64,000 bases of DNA. Source: Amorphophallus konjac (lineage: Eukaryota; Streptophyta; Magnoliopsida; Alismatales; Araceae). Where the stretch lies: positions 266,127,519-266,191,518 of the forward strand of contig CM040118.1 of assembly GCA_022559845.1 (NCBI GenBank). The letters are read 5' to 3'. This document shows positions 10,205-20,596 of the stretch, in pieces (within the stretch, counting starts at the first letter, position 1; each line of letters begins with the position of its first letter). The notes under the pieces were generated by a model that searched no databases, was not told the origin of the DNA, and saw only the letters and a program-made list of their open reading frames with translations. The position numbers and the translations under genes are program-made.

Positions 10205-10820
10205 GTAAAAGTATTAGGGAAGCAGACCACGAAGGGCCGAAAGGAAATTAGGGAAGCGGGCTATAGAAGCCGAGGGGCATTGGGGAAGCAGGCCATGAAG
10301 GCCAAAAGGAAGCAGGCTGCAAGAGCCAAAGGGGAAGCAGGCTACAAGAGCCAGAATTGGGAAAGCGGGCCACAAAGGTCAAAGGTAAGCAGGCTGCGAG
10401 CGCCAGAATTGGGAAGCAGGCCACGAAGGCCAAAGGGGAAGCAGGCCGTGAGAGCCAAGGTTGAGAAGCAGGCTATAAAAGCCAAAGGGAAGCAGGCTGC
10501 AAGAGCCAAAGGGGAAGCAGGCCGCGAAGGCCGAAGTTATGGGAAGCGGGCCGTGCAGGCCGGATTGGGGAAGCAGGCCATAAAAGCCGAATTCTGGGAA
10601 GCAGGCTGTAAGATCCAAAGATATTGGGAAGCGGGCTGTAAGAGCCAAAATTGTGGGAAGCAGGCTGCGAGAGCCAAATCGGGAGAGCATGCTACAAGAG
10701 CCAGAGTTGGGAAGCAGGCCACGAGGGCCAAAGGTAAGCAGGCTACGAGAGCCAGAATTGGGAAGCAGGCTATAAAAGCCAGAGGGATGTTAGAAGTCGG
10801 CTACAAAGCCGAAAGATATC
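10205..10820 (+). repeat. GGCY-N5-RGCC minisatellite, second block, about 22 units
   Basis: Units of 25-30 nt, consensus GGGAAGCAGG then CY-N5-RGCC then AAA or AGA. Reading the units by eye, about five are GGCC-N5-GGCC and about ten are GGCT-N5-AGCC. Only a few are mispaired, so the outer pair changes on both sides together. Translated, the array gives a Lys/Gln/Ala-rich repeat peptide with no family likeness, which I do not regard as a protein. Confidence 0.85.
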
Positions 10821-10904
10821 GGAGAGCGTGGTGGGACGGATGGATTAATCCTGATAGTGGGCCTTGGCCAAAATGGTTGGGTCGAATGACATGGGGTAGC
10901 GAGA

Positions 10905-11190
10905 TGTGAGAACCGAAGTCAAGGGTCTATTTTGTTCTCTGGCCGGAGAAGAATCCGAACCAAAGTGAAAGGTCTATTCTTTGATTCTCTGACCGGGGAA
11001 GGATCCGAACCAGAGTGAAAGGTTGATTCTTGGATTCTCTGGCCGGGGAAGGATCCGAACCAGAGTGAAAAGTTGATTCTTTAATTCTCTGGCCGGGGAA
11101 GGATCCGAACCGAAGTGAAAAGTTGATCCTTTGATTCTTTGTCCGGGAAAGGATCCGAGCCAAAGTGAAAGGTTGATTCTTCTTTTTTTT
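10905..11190 (+). repeat. GGCCGGGGAAGGATCCGAAC minisatellite (50-60 nt units)
   Basis: Five units with a TTGATTCTCTGGCCGGGG lead, AAGGATCCGAACC core and AGAGTGAAAGG tail. It is clearly related to the GGTCCG array at 7860-8695 and probably a separately amplified branch of it. Confidence 0.8.
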
Positions 11191-11290
11191 TATTGGGAAG
11201 CTGTTGGCTGGGAGCCGCTAGTGGGGTAGCTGTCGGCTAGGAGCCGGTATTAGGAAGCTATCGGCCAGGAGGCCGATGGTTGAGTATTTG
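11191..11290 (+). repeat. Three hairpin units CGGCY-AGG-RGCCG
   Basis: Three 33-nt units: TTGGCTGGGAGCCG, TCGGCTAGGAGCCGG and ATCGGCCAGGAGGCCGAT. The third has C/G in place of T/A on both arms and so keeps full pairing. Confidence 0.6.
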
Positions 11291-11525
11291 GTCGGTTTAA
11301 CGTCCCATCGGCGGAAGGTTTAGTTGGTTCAACGCCCCGTCGGTGGAAGGCTTAGTCGGTTTAACACCCCGTCGGTGAAAGGTTTAGTCGGTTTAACGCC
11401 CCATCGGCGGGAGGTTTTGTCGGTTTAATGCCCCATCGGTGAAAGGTTCAGTCGGTTTAACGCCCCGTCGGTGGAAGGTTCAGTCAGTTTAACGCCCCGT
11501 CGGCGAAAGGTTCAGTCAGTTTAAT
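11291..11525 (+). repeat. GTCGGTTTAACGCCCCGTCG minisatellite (32 nt)
   Basis: About seven units of 32 nt: GTTTAACGCCCCGTCGG, then TGGAAGGTTCAGTCG. It contains the divergent pair CGCCCCGTCGG/TCGGTTTAACG. Confidence 0.8.
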
Positions 11526-11665
11526 GCCCCGTCGGCTGAATATCTATCGGCTTGAAGCCCCGATGGCTGAATATCTGTCGGGTTGAAGCCCCGATGGCTG
11601 AATATCTATCGGCTTGAAGCCCCGATGGCTGAATATCTGTCGGATTGAAGTCCCGATGGCTGAAG
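11526..11665 (+). repeat. GATGGCTGAATATCTGTCGG minisatellite
   Basis: Four units of about 34 nt (GGCTGAATATCTATCGG + CTTGAAGCCCCGAT). The junction with the previous array is gradual (CCGTCGGCTGAATATC), so one family probably grew out of the other. Confidence 0.8.
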
Positions 11666-11689
11666 GTGAAGGGTGAAGGACCATGTCTA

Positions 11690-12065
11690 TCTGAATGTTC
11701 CCTTTCTTTTCTTCTCTTCTTCTTTTGCATGGAGAGGCGAGTGGAAAGGCCACGTCTGCCTGACGACTGTTCTTTCTTTTCTACTCTTCTTCTTCCTTTG
11801 TTTATTGTGAAGAGACGGGTGTAAAGACCACGTCTGCCTCATGGCTGTTCTTCTTCTCTTTTTTTTTATTCTTCTCTTATGTAAAGAGGTGGGTTCGAAG
11901 ACCACGTCTGCCTCTTGTGTCTTTTCTTTCTTTTCTTCTCTTCTTCTTCCATGTGGAGAGGCGAGTGGAAAGACCACGCCTGCCTCATATCTCTTTTTTT
12001 TCTTCTTCTTTTACGTTGAGAGACGGGTTCGAAGACCACGTCTGCCTCATCTCTCTTTTTTTATT
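11690..12065 (+). repeat. Pyrimidine-rich repeat with ACCACGTCTGCC core (65-75 nt)
   Basis: Five to six units: GAGAGGCGAGTGGAAAGACC, then ACGTCTGCCTCATGGC, then 30-40 nt of C/T. The pyrimidine tracts vary in length. Confidence 0.75.
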
Positions 12066-15000
12066 CTCTTAACGTGCCCCCAGGTTGGGATGCGGTCTCT
12101 CTGGCTTCAATGCCCCCAGGTGGGGTGTATATTCCTTCAAATCCCCCTAAGCCGAGGTATATTCCTTTCGGCTTCAATGCCCCCAGGCGGGGTGGATTCT
12201 GCTTCTTTGCTTCTGTGCCCCGCGCGGGGCGTATTCCCCTTCTAATGCCCCCAGGAGCGGGGTGTACTCTGCTTCTAATGCCCCCAAGCGGGGTGTGTCC
12301 TTTTTTCACGTGCCCCTAAGCAGGGTATAGTTTCTCTTCAAACGCCCCTAAATCGGGGTTTGTTCTTTGTGACTTCTATGCCCCCATGGCGGGGTGAATT
12401 TCTCTAGTTCTTGCACCCTCCCAAGGCGGAATATATTTTCCTTCACATGCCCCCGGCACGGGGTACATCCTTTGCTTCTCATGTTCCCAGACCGGGGTGG
12501 ATTCTACTTCTTCTGCCCCTCAAGGTAGGGCGTATTTCTCTTCATATGCCCCCCGGAGCGAGGTCTAGTTTCTTTCTTTATATTCCCCCAAGCTCGGGGT
12601 GTACTCTAGCTTCTTATGCCCCTATATACGGGTACACTTTTCTTCTTCTTATGCGCCCAGGGTGGAGGGTGTTTCTTTCTTCGTATGCCCCCATGGCGGG
12701 ATGTGCTTCTTTCTTTGATTGTCCCCAGGCCAGGGTGAATTCTTTTCTTCTTATGCCCCCATGGCGGAGTATGTCTTCTGCTTCATGTGCCCCCATAACG
12801 GGGTACATTTCTTCTTCAAATGCCCCTAAGCCGGGGTGGATTATGCCTTTTTGCTTCTGTGCCCCCAGAGTGGAGTGTATTGTTGCTTCTGATGCCCCCA
12901 AGGCGGGGTGTAACCCTTGCTTCTTATGCTTCCCCCCCGGGCGGGGTGGATTCTTCTTCTTGCTTTTGTGCCCCCGAGCGGGGTGTAACTATGTTGCTTG
13001 TTGTGCCCCCAGGTCGGGGTAGATTCTTTTGCTTCTCCCGCCCCAGAGTGGGGTATGTTACTTCTTATGCCCATACAGTGGGGGTGATTTTTTTGCTTTT
13101 GTACCCCCAAGCGGGGTGTATTCCTTCTGCTGCTTATGCGCCAAGGGCGGAGTGTATCTCTTTTTTTGTGCCCCTAGGGCGGGGTAGATGCTTTTCATGT
13201 GTCCCCCGGCCGGGGGTGTATTCTTTTGCTTCTTATGACCCCAGATCGGGGTGCTCTCTCTTCAAATACCCCTGAGTCGAGGTTCGGCTTTGTCTCCCAT
13301 GGAGGGGGTGCGTTTCTTTCTCTTTTTTTTTTAAAAAAAAAGCCCCCACGCCAAGGTGTATTCTTCTCTTTCTTGTGCTCCTGAGGCGGGATGGGTTCTC
13401 CTCATGCGCCCCCGTGGCGGGGGTATATCCTTCATGGTTTCTATGCCCTCAGGCAGGGTGTAAATTCTTGTTATCATACCCCTCATGCGGGGCGTGTTTC
13501 TTTTGCTTCATATGCCCCCACGGCGGGGTACATTTCTTCTTCGAATGCCCCTAAGCCGAAGTACAACTCTGTTTCTTCTCATACTCCAAGGTCGGGGTGG
13601 ATTCTTCTGCTTCTTATGCCCCCCGGATCGGGGTGTATGTTTCTTTTTCAAGCGCCCCTTGAGCGGGTGTGTATTCTCTTATGGCTTCTATGTCCCGGTC
13701 GGGGCATGTTTTGCTTCTTGTGCCCCTAAGCCGGGGCGGACTTCTCTTCGAGTGCCTATGAGTCAGGACGTAGCTGTGTCCTACATGCCCCCATGCGGGG
13801 TGGGCTTAGCTTCTTATGCACCCGAGGCGGGGTGTGCTGTTACTTCATATGCCCCCACACGGGGTGAGTCCTTCTTCTTCTTGCGCCCCTCGAGACGGGG
13901 TGTGTTTCTCTTCATATGCCCCCGGCACGGGGTATATCTTTTGCTTCTTACGCTCCCAAGCCGGGGCATGCTTCTTGGCCTCATATGCCGCCGAGGCAAA
14001 GTATATGTCGCTTCAGATGCCCCCGGGGCGGGGATGCATTCTACTTCTAATGCCCCCATGGCGGGGTATGTTCTCGGCTTCTTACGCCCCCAAGGTGGGG
14101 TGTGTTTTACTTCTTGTGCACCCAAGGTGGGGTTTTTTTTTTTTTGCTTCTTACGCCCCCTGACACGGGGTGGAGCCCTTACTTCTGATGTCCCCACAAG
14201 GCGGGGGTGTGTTTCTTTTTCAATGTGCCCCCAGGCGGGGTAGAGTCTTTGCTCCTCATGCCCCCATGACGGGGTATATTCCTTCTTCAAATGCCCCTAA
14301 ACTGGGGTATAGTTTTGTCTCATATGTCCCCAGAGCAGGGGTGAGTTTCTTCCTTTGTGTGCCCCCATGCGGGGTGTGTTTTTTTTTGCCTCTTATGCCC
14401 CTGGGCCGGGGTAGGTTCTGCTTCTTCTACCCCGCAATGTTGAGCATATTTCTTTTCACATACCCCCAGAGTGGGATGTCTGTCTCTTTGCTTCTGTGCC
14501 CCCACAAGGCGGCGTGCATTCTTCATGACTTCTATGCCCCCGGACAGGGTGTCTCTTCTTCAAATATCCCCAGGCCGGGGTGTATTCTTTCGCTCTTTAT
14601 GCCCCCAGAGCGAGGTGAATTCTTTGTCAAATGCCCCAAAGCCGGGGTGTATTCTCTTCATGTGCTCCTGAGCGGGGGTGTATCTTTTGCTTCTTATGCC
14701 CTAAAGCGGGGGGGATTCTTCTTCTTCTGCCCCGACACGCTGGGGGATGTTTGCTTCTTGTGTTCCCAAGGTGGGGTGTAATTGCTACTTTTTGATGCCC
14801 CAGAGCGAGGTATCTTTCCCTTCACATGGCCCCGGTACGGGGTGTATTCTGCTTCTAGTGCCCCAAGAGTGGAGCGTATTGCTGCCCCCGAAGCGGGGTA
14901 TAACTCTTGCTTCTTATGCCCCCGAGGCGGGGTGAATTCTTCTTCTTTGCTTATATGCCCCCCCATATCGGGGTGTATTCCTTTCTTCATACCCCCCCTA

Positions 15001-15890
15001 AATCGGGGGATGTCGTTTGTTCTGCTTCAGATGCCCCCCTGGGGGGTGCATGCTGCTTCATGGATTCCGAGCCTGGGGTATACTCTTTCTTCAAATGCCC
15101 CTAAGTCGGGGTGTATTCTTCTCTTCGTATGCTCCCAGGTCGGGCTGTATGTCCTTTCGCTTCTGTGCCCCTAGGTGGAGGTGTATTTTGTCTCTTTGCT
15201 TCTGCATCCCCCAGGCGGGGTATGTTTCTTCTTATGCCCCAGAGGCGGGGTAGATTCTTCTGCCTCTTATGCCCCCATGGCGGGGTATATTTCTCTTCAA
15301 ACGCCCCTAGAGCGGGGGTGTAGCCTTTATTTCATGTGCCCCCATGGGAGGTGTGTCCTACCTCTTATGCCCCCGGGTCGGGGTAGGTTCTGCTTCTTCT
15401 ACCCCTCAAGGTTGGACGTATTTCTCTTCATATGCCCCCAGAGCGGGGTGTGTGTCTATTTCCCTCTGTGCCCCCCCATGGTGGGGTATGTCTTTTGCTT
15501 CTTATGCCCCAGAGCGGGGTATAGTTCTTCTTGCTTCTAATGCCCCTAGGCCGGGGTGGATTATGTCTTTTTGCTTCTGTGCCCCAGGCGAGGTATATCC
15601 TTCATGGTTTTTATGCCCCCCTGACGGGGTATGTTTCTTCTTCTTATTCCCCTAGGCCGGGATGTATCCTTTGTCTAACATGTCCCCCGAGTCGGGGTGC
15701 AGCTCTATTTCTTCTTATGCCCCCCCCCAGGCCAGGGTATAGCTTTGTTGTCTGTTGTGTCCCGGAGTCAGGGTGGATTCTCTTCATGTGCCCCTGGGAA
15801 CGGGGTGTATATCCCCTTTCTTTTTTTATGCCCCCGTAGCGGAGTATATCTCTTCTTCTTATTCCCCATGGCAGGTTATGTGCATGCTCT
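12066..15890 (+). repeat. Main array of element B: TGCCCC-N-GGGGTG minisatellite, over 100 units
   Basis: 3.8 kb of 28-36 nt units: ATGCCCCCAAGGCGGGGTGT followed by ATTCTTCTGCTTCTT. At about 32 nt each this is on the order of 120 units. Nearly every unit keeps a C4-5 run and a G4 run separated by 3-8 variable nt, an interrupted palindrome. Unit length is not a fixed multiple of three, so the many open frames here (for example 203 and 252 aa) are repeat peptide shadows of the type YAPxxGxxS. Confidence 0.9.
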
Positions 15891-16636
15891 CTTCGGGAGT
15901 GGTGGCCGTGCTTGGCCTCATTGCTATAAAGCATTCCCCGTAGCGGGCAGCAATTCATCAAGCTACAGTTGTGGCTTGTTGGATCTTCGAACAGTCACTT
16001 GCGGGACCATCTTGTGCTGGATAGAGGCAGCAGGAAGGTGGAACGGACCGGGGCATTGTACCATGGACTTGGACCCTCCTAGAGCCAGGCGGGACGCCGG
16101 CCTTATTCTTGTTCTTTTGGTCGGCGATGCTTGCCAACTTTTCTTTTTTTTTCTTTTTGTGTAATAGACCAAGGTGGGTACGCAGGAGAGCGCTCACCCC
16201 CTCAGGGAGGGGATGAGTGGTTCGCTCCACCGCATCAATCCCACAGTGGTAATCATTATTCAGCACGGGTGTCGACGAATATGGCGGTACAACACTCTCT
16301 CGCAAATTCTTTCTCTTCCTTTTTTGCTTCTTTCTTTTCCTTTTTTTTTGCTTCTTTCTTTTCTTCTTAAGGAAAGGGGGTTTGATTTCCCCTCTCTTCT
16401 TCTTAGCAGCCTTCATGATTCCTGGAAGTCCTGGAAGCTGTAGGTGCCTCGGAGTAGCATCTTCGAGGTAACAAAGATAAATTTGCCTAGTCCGGCTTTT
16501 CTCCCCATAGGGCTGGGGAAGAGAGTACCTATAAATCATTAAAACAGGCAAACAGCGTTCATTAGGAGGCCATGAGGCCCTGAATCCTGGTGAAGAGATG
16601 AAGGGTGGTTTCGGTCCCCACCGGGCGTGCCAGACT
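15891..16636 (+). other. 3' end of element B interior
   Basis: Non-repetitive, with T-rich blocks at 16140-16160 and 16310-16370. No coding signal. A purine-rich stretch (16591-16610) could be a polypurine tract but ends about 27 nt before the LTR instead of touching it. Confidence 0.45.
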
Positions 16637-16864
16637 TGTGGACGCACTAAAATTCGCTCATTCAAGTGGTTCGTCTATTGAGTGCGTGGGCGTGCCAGTC
16701 ACCGAAGTGACAATTTATTGTGCGCTCGATCTGACTAATCAGATGATTGTGTAGTTCGTGTCGGGACCAAAACCCGCCGCGCCATAAAGGTCACGGCGTC
16801 ATTTACATCCCCTCGGAGATGGGAACACCCTTGATTAATCGCCAGGAATCAGGGCCTCATGGCC
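16567..16864. repeat. Inverted repeat across the interior/3' LTR junction
   Basis: 16567-16590 (AGGCCATGAGGCCCTGAATC...) is complementary to 16842-16864 with one mismatch in 23 positions. The loop of about 250 nt contains the LTR start. The 5' LTR has only the right arm (near 3740), so the hairpin can form only at the 3' end of the element RNA or DNA. Confidence 0.7.
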
Positions 16865-19800
16865 AGAAAGTTAATTGCACGAAAGGTCTATTAGGAAGCA
16901 TCGAAATCCCCGTATGAGGGTAAGAAGAAAACATTCGCGATCATGTCGGTCGTGTACTGACCATTTAATGTTCGGACGAATGTCCGACTCGAGAAAATCA
17001 CGGTTGTCGCGGGAAAACCGGAACGCATGTATGCCGAGGTACGGCAAATTTATTGTTCGGAAGAGCGGAAAACGTTCGGCTGAGCCTCAGTTGGAGCGGT
17101 CAAAAACCAGAAAATCTGTTGGCCCGGTGCAAGAGCAAGTTGAGACCATACTGCGGTGGGCCCCCCGCGGTCGAAACAAGACTTGCATGAGCGTCATTAA
17201 TATTTCCGGTGCCAAGGGGCAACGAGGGAATATCCCTTGAATCGACTGAAAAGCCCTGTGTCTAGGGAAGCGGAAGTTCGAAACGTGTCGATCATTCTGG
17301 AGACCGTTTAATATTCGGACGGGTGTCCGGCTTGAGAATATCATAATCATCGCAGGAGGACCTAGAACATATGTATGACGTGATACGGTAAATACATTAT
17401 TCTGAGACACTGAAAACATTCGGTTAAATCTCGATTAGTGTAGTAGGAAACTAGCGAATTTATTGGCCCGGTGTGAGATCGAGTCGGGACCACACCGGGG
17501 GCACCTCCCGCGATCCAAACGGGGCTTGCGTGGGCATCATTAATGATTCTGGTGCCGGAGGGCAACGGGGAAGAGTCCTAGGACTAGATTCCAAAATCGA
17601 AAACGTGTTCGAAGGGAGCGAGCTATAGGCCGAGGATATGAGTCATACAATGACCATAATCGGGACAAGCCCGAGGTCTAAGCATGGCCCACGGGGGCCC
17701 TGTTGACCTTCCCATGCAAAGGGTCGTATTGAAGGTACGACGTAGATAGAAACAACCCCGTACAAATGTATGCCGAGTTCACGGCAACTTCAATGAAAGA
17801 GCTAGAACAAATCCCATTAGGATGAATCTGATTCGTCAGGCTATTGGCCCAGAGCAATGCCGGGTTGCGACCATGTCGGGATGGGAGCCGTCGGCCATAT
17901 CGTTCATGCATGGACCTTTTCATGTTCGGACACAGGTCCGTAATAGAAACGCGACGGGAATCGAGGTGAACCAGTTCAAGTGTCTGCCGAATGCGCGGTA
18001 ATTTTAGTAGTGGCTCGGAAGGGATCCGGTCCTAGAAACGAGTCCGGTTTAATCAGAATATCGGCCCGAGGCGAGGTCGGGACATGGCTATTTCGGGATA
18101 ACTCCCAAGGCTCGGGCCCAGCCTGCAAGGGCGGCATTATTGTTCCTTAAGCATCGGGTCACGGGAGCGACGGGGCTGCGATATAGATTTTGCCATCTTT
18201 TTATCTGGGTTTCAAGTTATATATATATGTATATTTTATTGCTTATCTCCCTTTTATGTATTTGTTTTGAATGGTTTTATTTATGTTGTTTATTATTATT
18301 ATCATATTTTCCCTTTTTTATTATTATTACTGCACAAATTCCCTCCCCTTTCGTCATCATTATTATTGTGTTCACCCTCTTCTGACTGGAGGTACGGTGG
18401 AGTGAAGGTTGAGTGTACCGCTGGAAGCTGAGGGGTGCACCGCTGAAGGCTGGGAAGTGTGCCGCTAGAGGCTGAATTAGGAGTGTGCCGCTGAAAGATT
18501 AGGAAGTGTGTCGCTAGAGAGCTGAGAGCGTACCGCTGAAGAGGCTGGGGGTGTACCGCTGAAGGATAAAGGGGTGTACCGCTAAAGGCAAAGGGGAGAA
18601 TTGAGGCATGCCGCTGGAGGTAGGTGGGGGTGTATCGCTGGGAAGGGTGGAGCGTACCGCTGAAGACTGGTGGAGAGTTTGAAGGGTGTTCCTTTAGTCG
18701 ATTAGAATATTTTTTATTGTTGTTGGTCTCATTTATTTGTTACTTTCTCTTTGTCTTTTAATTCGTTATTGCCCCGTTTGTTTGTTACTTTCTTTTGTCC
18801 TTTTTTAATATGTTATCGTTTCTAACAAAAATTTGGTAGCATCTCCCCTTGACCCAAGCGTAAGGGAGATACAGGGAACGCGCCCACATGGAGTGGCGGA
18901 ACCCGATAATTAGAGGTGTGTGCCTAGGTAGCCACCTTAGGAGAAACTTCGGAAAACTCGGAGAGAACGTCAGGAAACCAGTAGGCTGATACAAGCCACG
19001 AATGCACCAGAGGAGTGACAATCAAGGTGTGCCGCTGAGGCAGCCTAAGGGTGTGCTGCTAGGCAGACCAATAGTGGAGGTGCGCCACTGAACCGATCCG
19101 TAGGGGGAGCGTACCGCTGAAGCAGCCAAGGAGAGTGTGCCGCTGGGCGGCCGAGAAAGGTGTGCCGCTGGGCGGCCAAGAAAGGTGTGCCGCTGGGCAA
19201 ATACAGGGGAGGCTGTGCCGCCAGACGGAACGATGGGAGGGGTGGCACGGGGCGTGCCGCTAAAGGATGGCAGGAGCGTGCCGTTGAGCGACATGTGCCG
19301 CTGAGGGTATATTAGCAAATGTGCCGCTGAAGGAGCGCATAGGGCGTGTCGGCAAAGCACCCCAGGGGCGTGCCGCTGAAGGCCGCCAGGGGTGAGAGCA
19401 GGCCGCTGAGAGGCCAGAGGGAGTAACTCCCCATAGGCGAACGGGCGAGGGTGAGGATCAGAGGCCCTACGAGGATGAAACGCGAAAGGGGGAAAGATCA
19501 CTGCCGGAGGCCAAACCGATAGGGAAGAAGAGGGAGAGGAAAACACCAGGGGAGGAAGACAGACAGAGACGGTGGGGGAAACCCAAAGAGTAAGGCTTTT
19601 CATTCACAAAGAACGGGAGGCCACAAAGGGCCAATACATCACAGGGAGAAAGAAAAGGGGGATAACAACAATAAAAAAAGGGGGGGAAAGAAATGAAAAT
19701 ACAAGGTGGGAAGGGGAACGGAGCATGGGCTCCTCCCCTCCCAGACCTCACTCCTCTCTTCCTCTCTTCTCTCTTTTCCTTCTCTTCTTCTTTGTGTGGA

Positions 19801-20591
19801 CGGCGGTGGATGGAGCAGCAGGAGGGCAGGCGCCTCCCTCTTCTTCTTCTCTTCTTCTTTCCCTTCTTCTCTTCTCTCTGCGTCTATCTGTGTGTGTATC
19901 CCCCTCTCCTCCTCTGTGAGAGCCCCTTTCTTTTTATACGTAGGCCGTTGACGGGGAGGCCTCATGATGGCCCTGCCATCCGAGGTTGACCCGGATCTTG
20001 TCTCCATCAGGTGGGGATCTCTCCCATCCAGCCAGAAGCTGACACCGAGGCGGATTCTAGCTGGCATCGAGGTGCCTGCATTGCGCGCCAAGGGGCCTAC
20101 CTAGTGACTGTTATGTCTTCTGCCGGTTCGTGCCGTTCGGGGGGTTTCAGCGCTGTGCCACTGGGGAAAGGGCGTTGAGGGCAGAAGGCCCGTGCCGCTG
20201 GGAGCTTGAGGCCGTGCCGCTGAAGGGCAGAAGGGCCGTGCCGCTGGGGACTTGAGGTCGTACCGCTGAAGGGCAGAAACCCCGTGCCGCTGGGGACTTG
20301 AGGTCGTGCCGCTGAAGGGCAGAAGGGCCATGCCGCTGGGGACTTGAGGCCGTACCGCTGAAGGGCAGAAACCCCGTGCCGCTGGGGACTTGAGGCCGTG
20401 CCGCTGAAGGGCAGAAGGCCCGTGCCGCTAGGAGCTTGAGGCCGTGCCGCTGAAGAGCAGAAGGCCCGTGCCGCTGGGGACTTGAGGGGCTTCCTTTTCT
20501 TCTTTTCTTCTTCTCATCTTCTCTTCTCTTTTCCCCTCTTCTTTATCCCCTACACATAAACATGGGGGTGAGATTTTTTTTAGTGTCCACA
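16637..20591 (+). mobile_element. 3' LTR of element B (3955 nt)
   Basis: Direct repeat of 3528-7466, ending in the same T-run and GTGTCCACA. Substitutions between the two LTRs are scattered and few (visually a few percent), so insertion is not ancient. Structural differences: loss of 79 nt at about 17725 and a seven-unit terminal tandem repeat in place of five. TATA-like run at 18218-18231. Confidence 0.9.
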
Positions 20592-20596
20592 CAGCT
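20592..20596. repeat. Right target-site duplication of element B (CAGCT)
   Basis: Pairs with CACCT at 3523-3527, one mismatch. Gag of A1 continues directly after it with CCAGGTACTGTG. Confidence 0.75.

Larger units (their letters stand above)
3528..20591 (+). mobile_element. Element B: 17-kb coding-free LTR retrotransposon (LARD-like)
   Basis: Two long direct repeats (3528-7466 and 16637-20591) start TGTGGACRC and end GTGTCCACA, giving complementary termini, and are flanked by a 5-bp duplication inside the gag of A1. The 9170-nt interior holds no recognisable gag, protease, RT, RNase H or integrase in any frame. It consists of at least eight families of short tandem repeats plus AT-rich spacers. 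Size, structure and lack of coding capacity fit a large retrotransposon derivative moved by another element's proteins. Orientation is taken from the T-rich end of the LTR and is not proven by a primer site: no PBS matching a familiar tRNA was recognised at 7467. The partner element is unknown. Confidence 0.85.

Noticed and set aside
10103..10909. 268-aa plus-strand frame with GKQAARAKGEAG-like repeats
   Set aside because: Starts in a poly-T stretch and continues through the GGCY-N5-RGCC array. No family, no conserved start.
12411..15700. Many open frames of 60-250 aa on both strands with YAPxxGxxS-like repeats
   Set aside because: Translation of the CCCC/GGGG minisatellite. Similar peptides appear in all frames, and unit length varies without regard to frame.
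12066..15890. CRISPR-like array
   Set aside because: Units are continuous minisatellites without unique equal-length spacers, and there are no cas genes. The sequence is eukaryotic.
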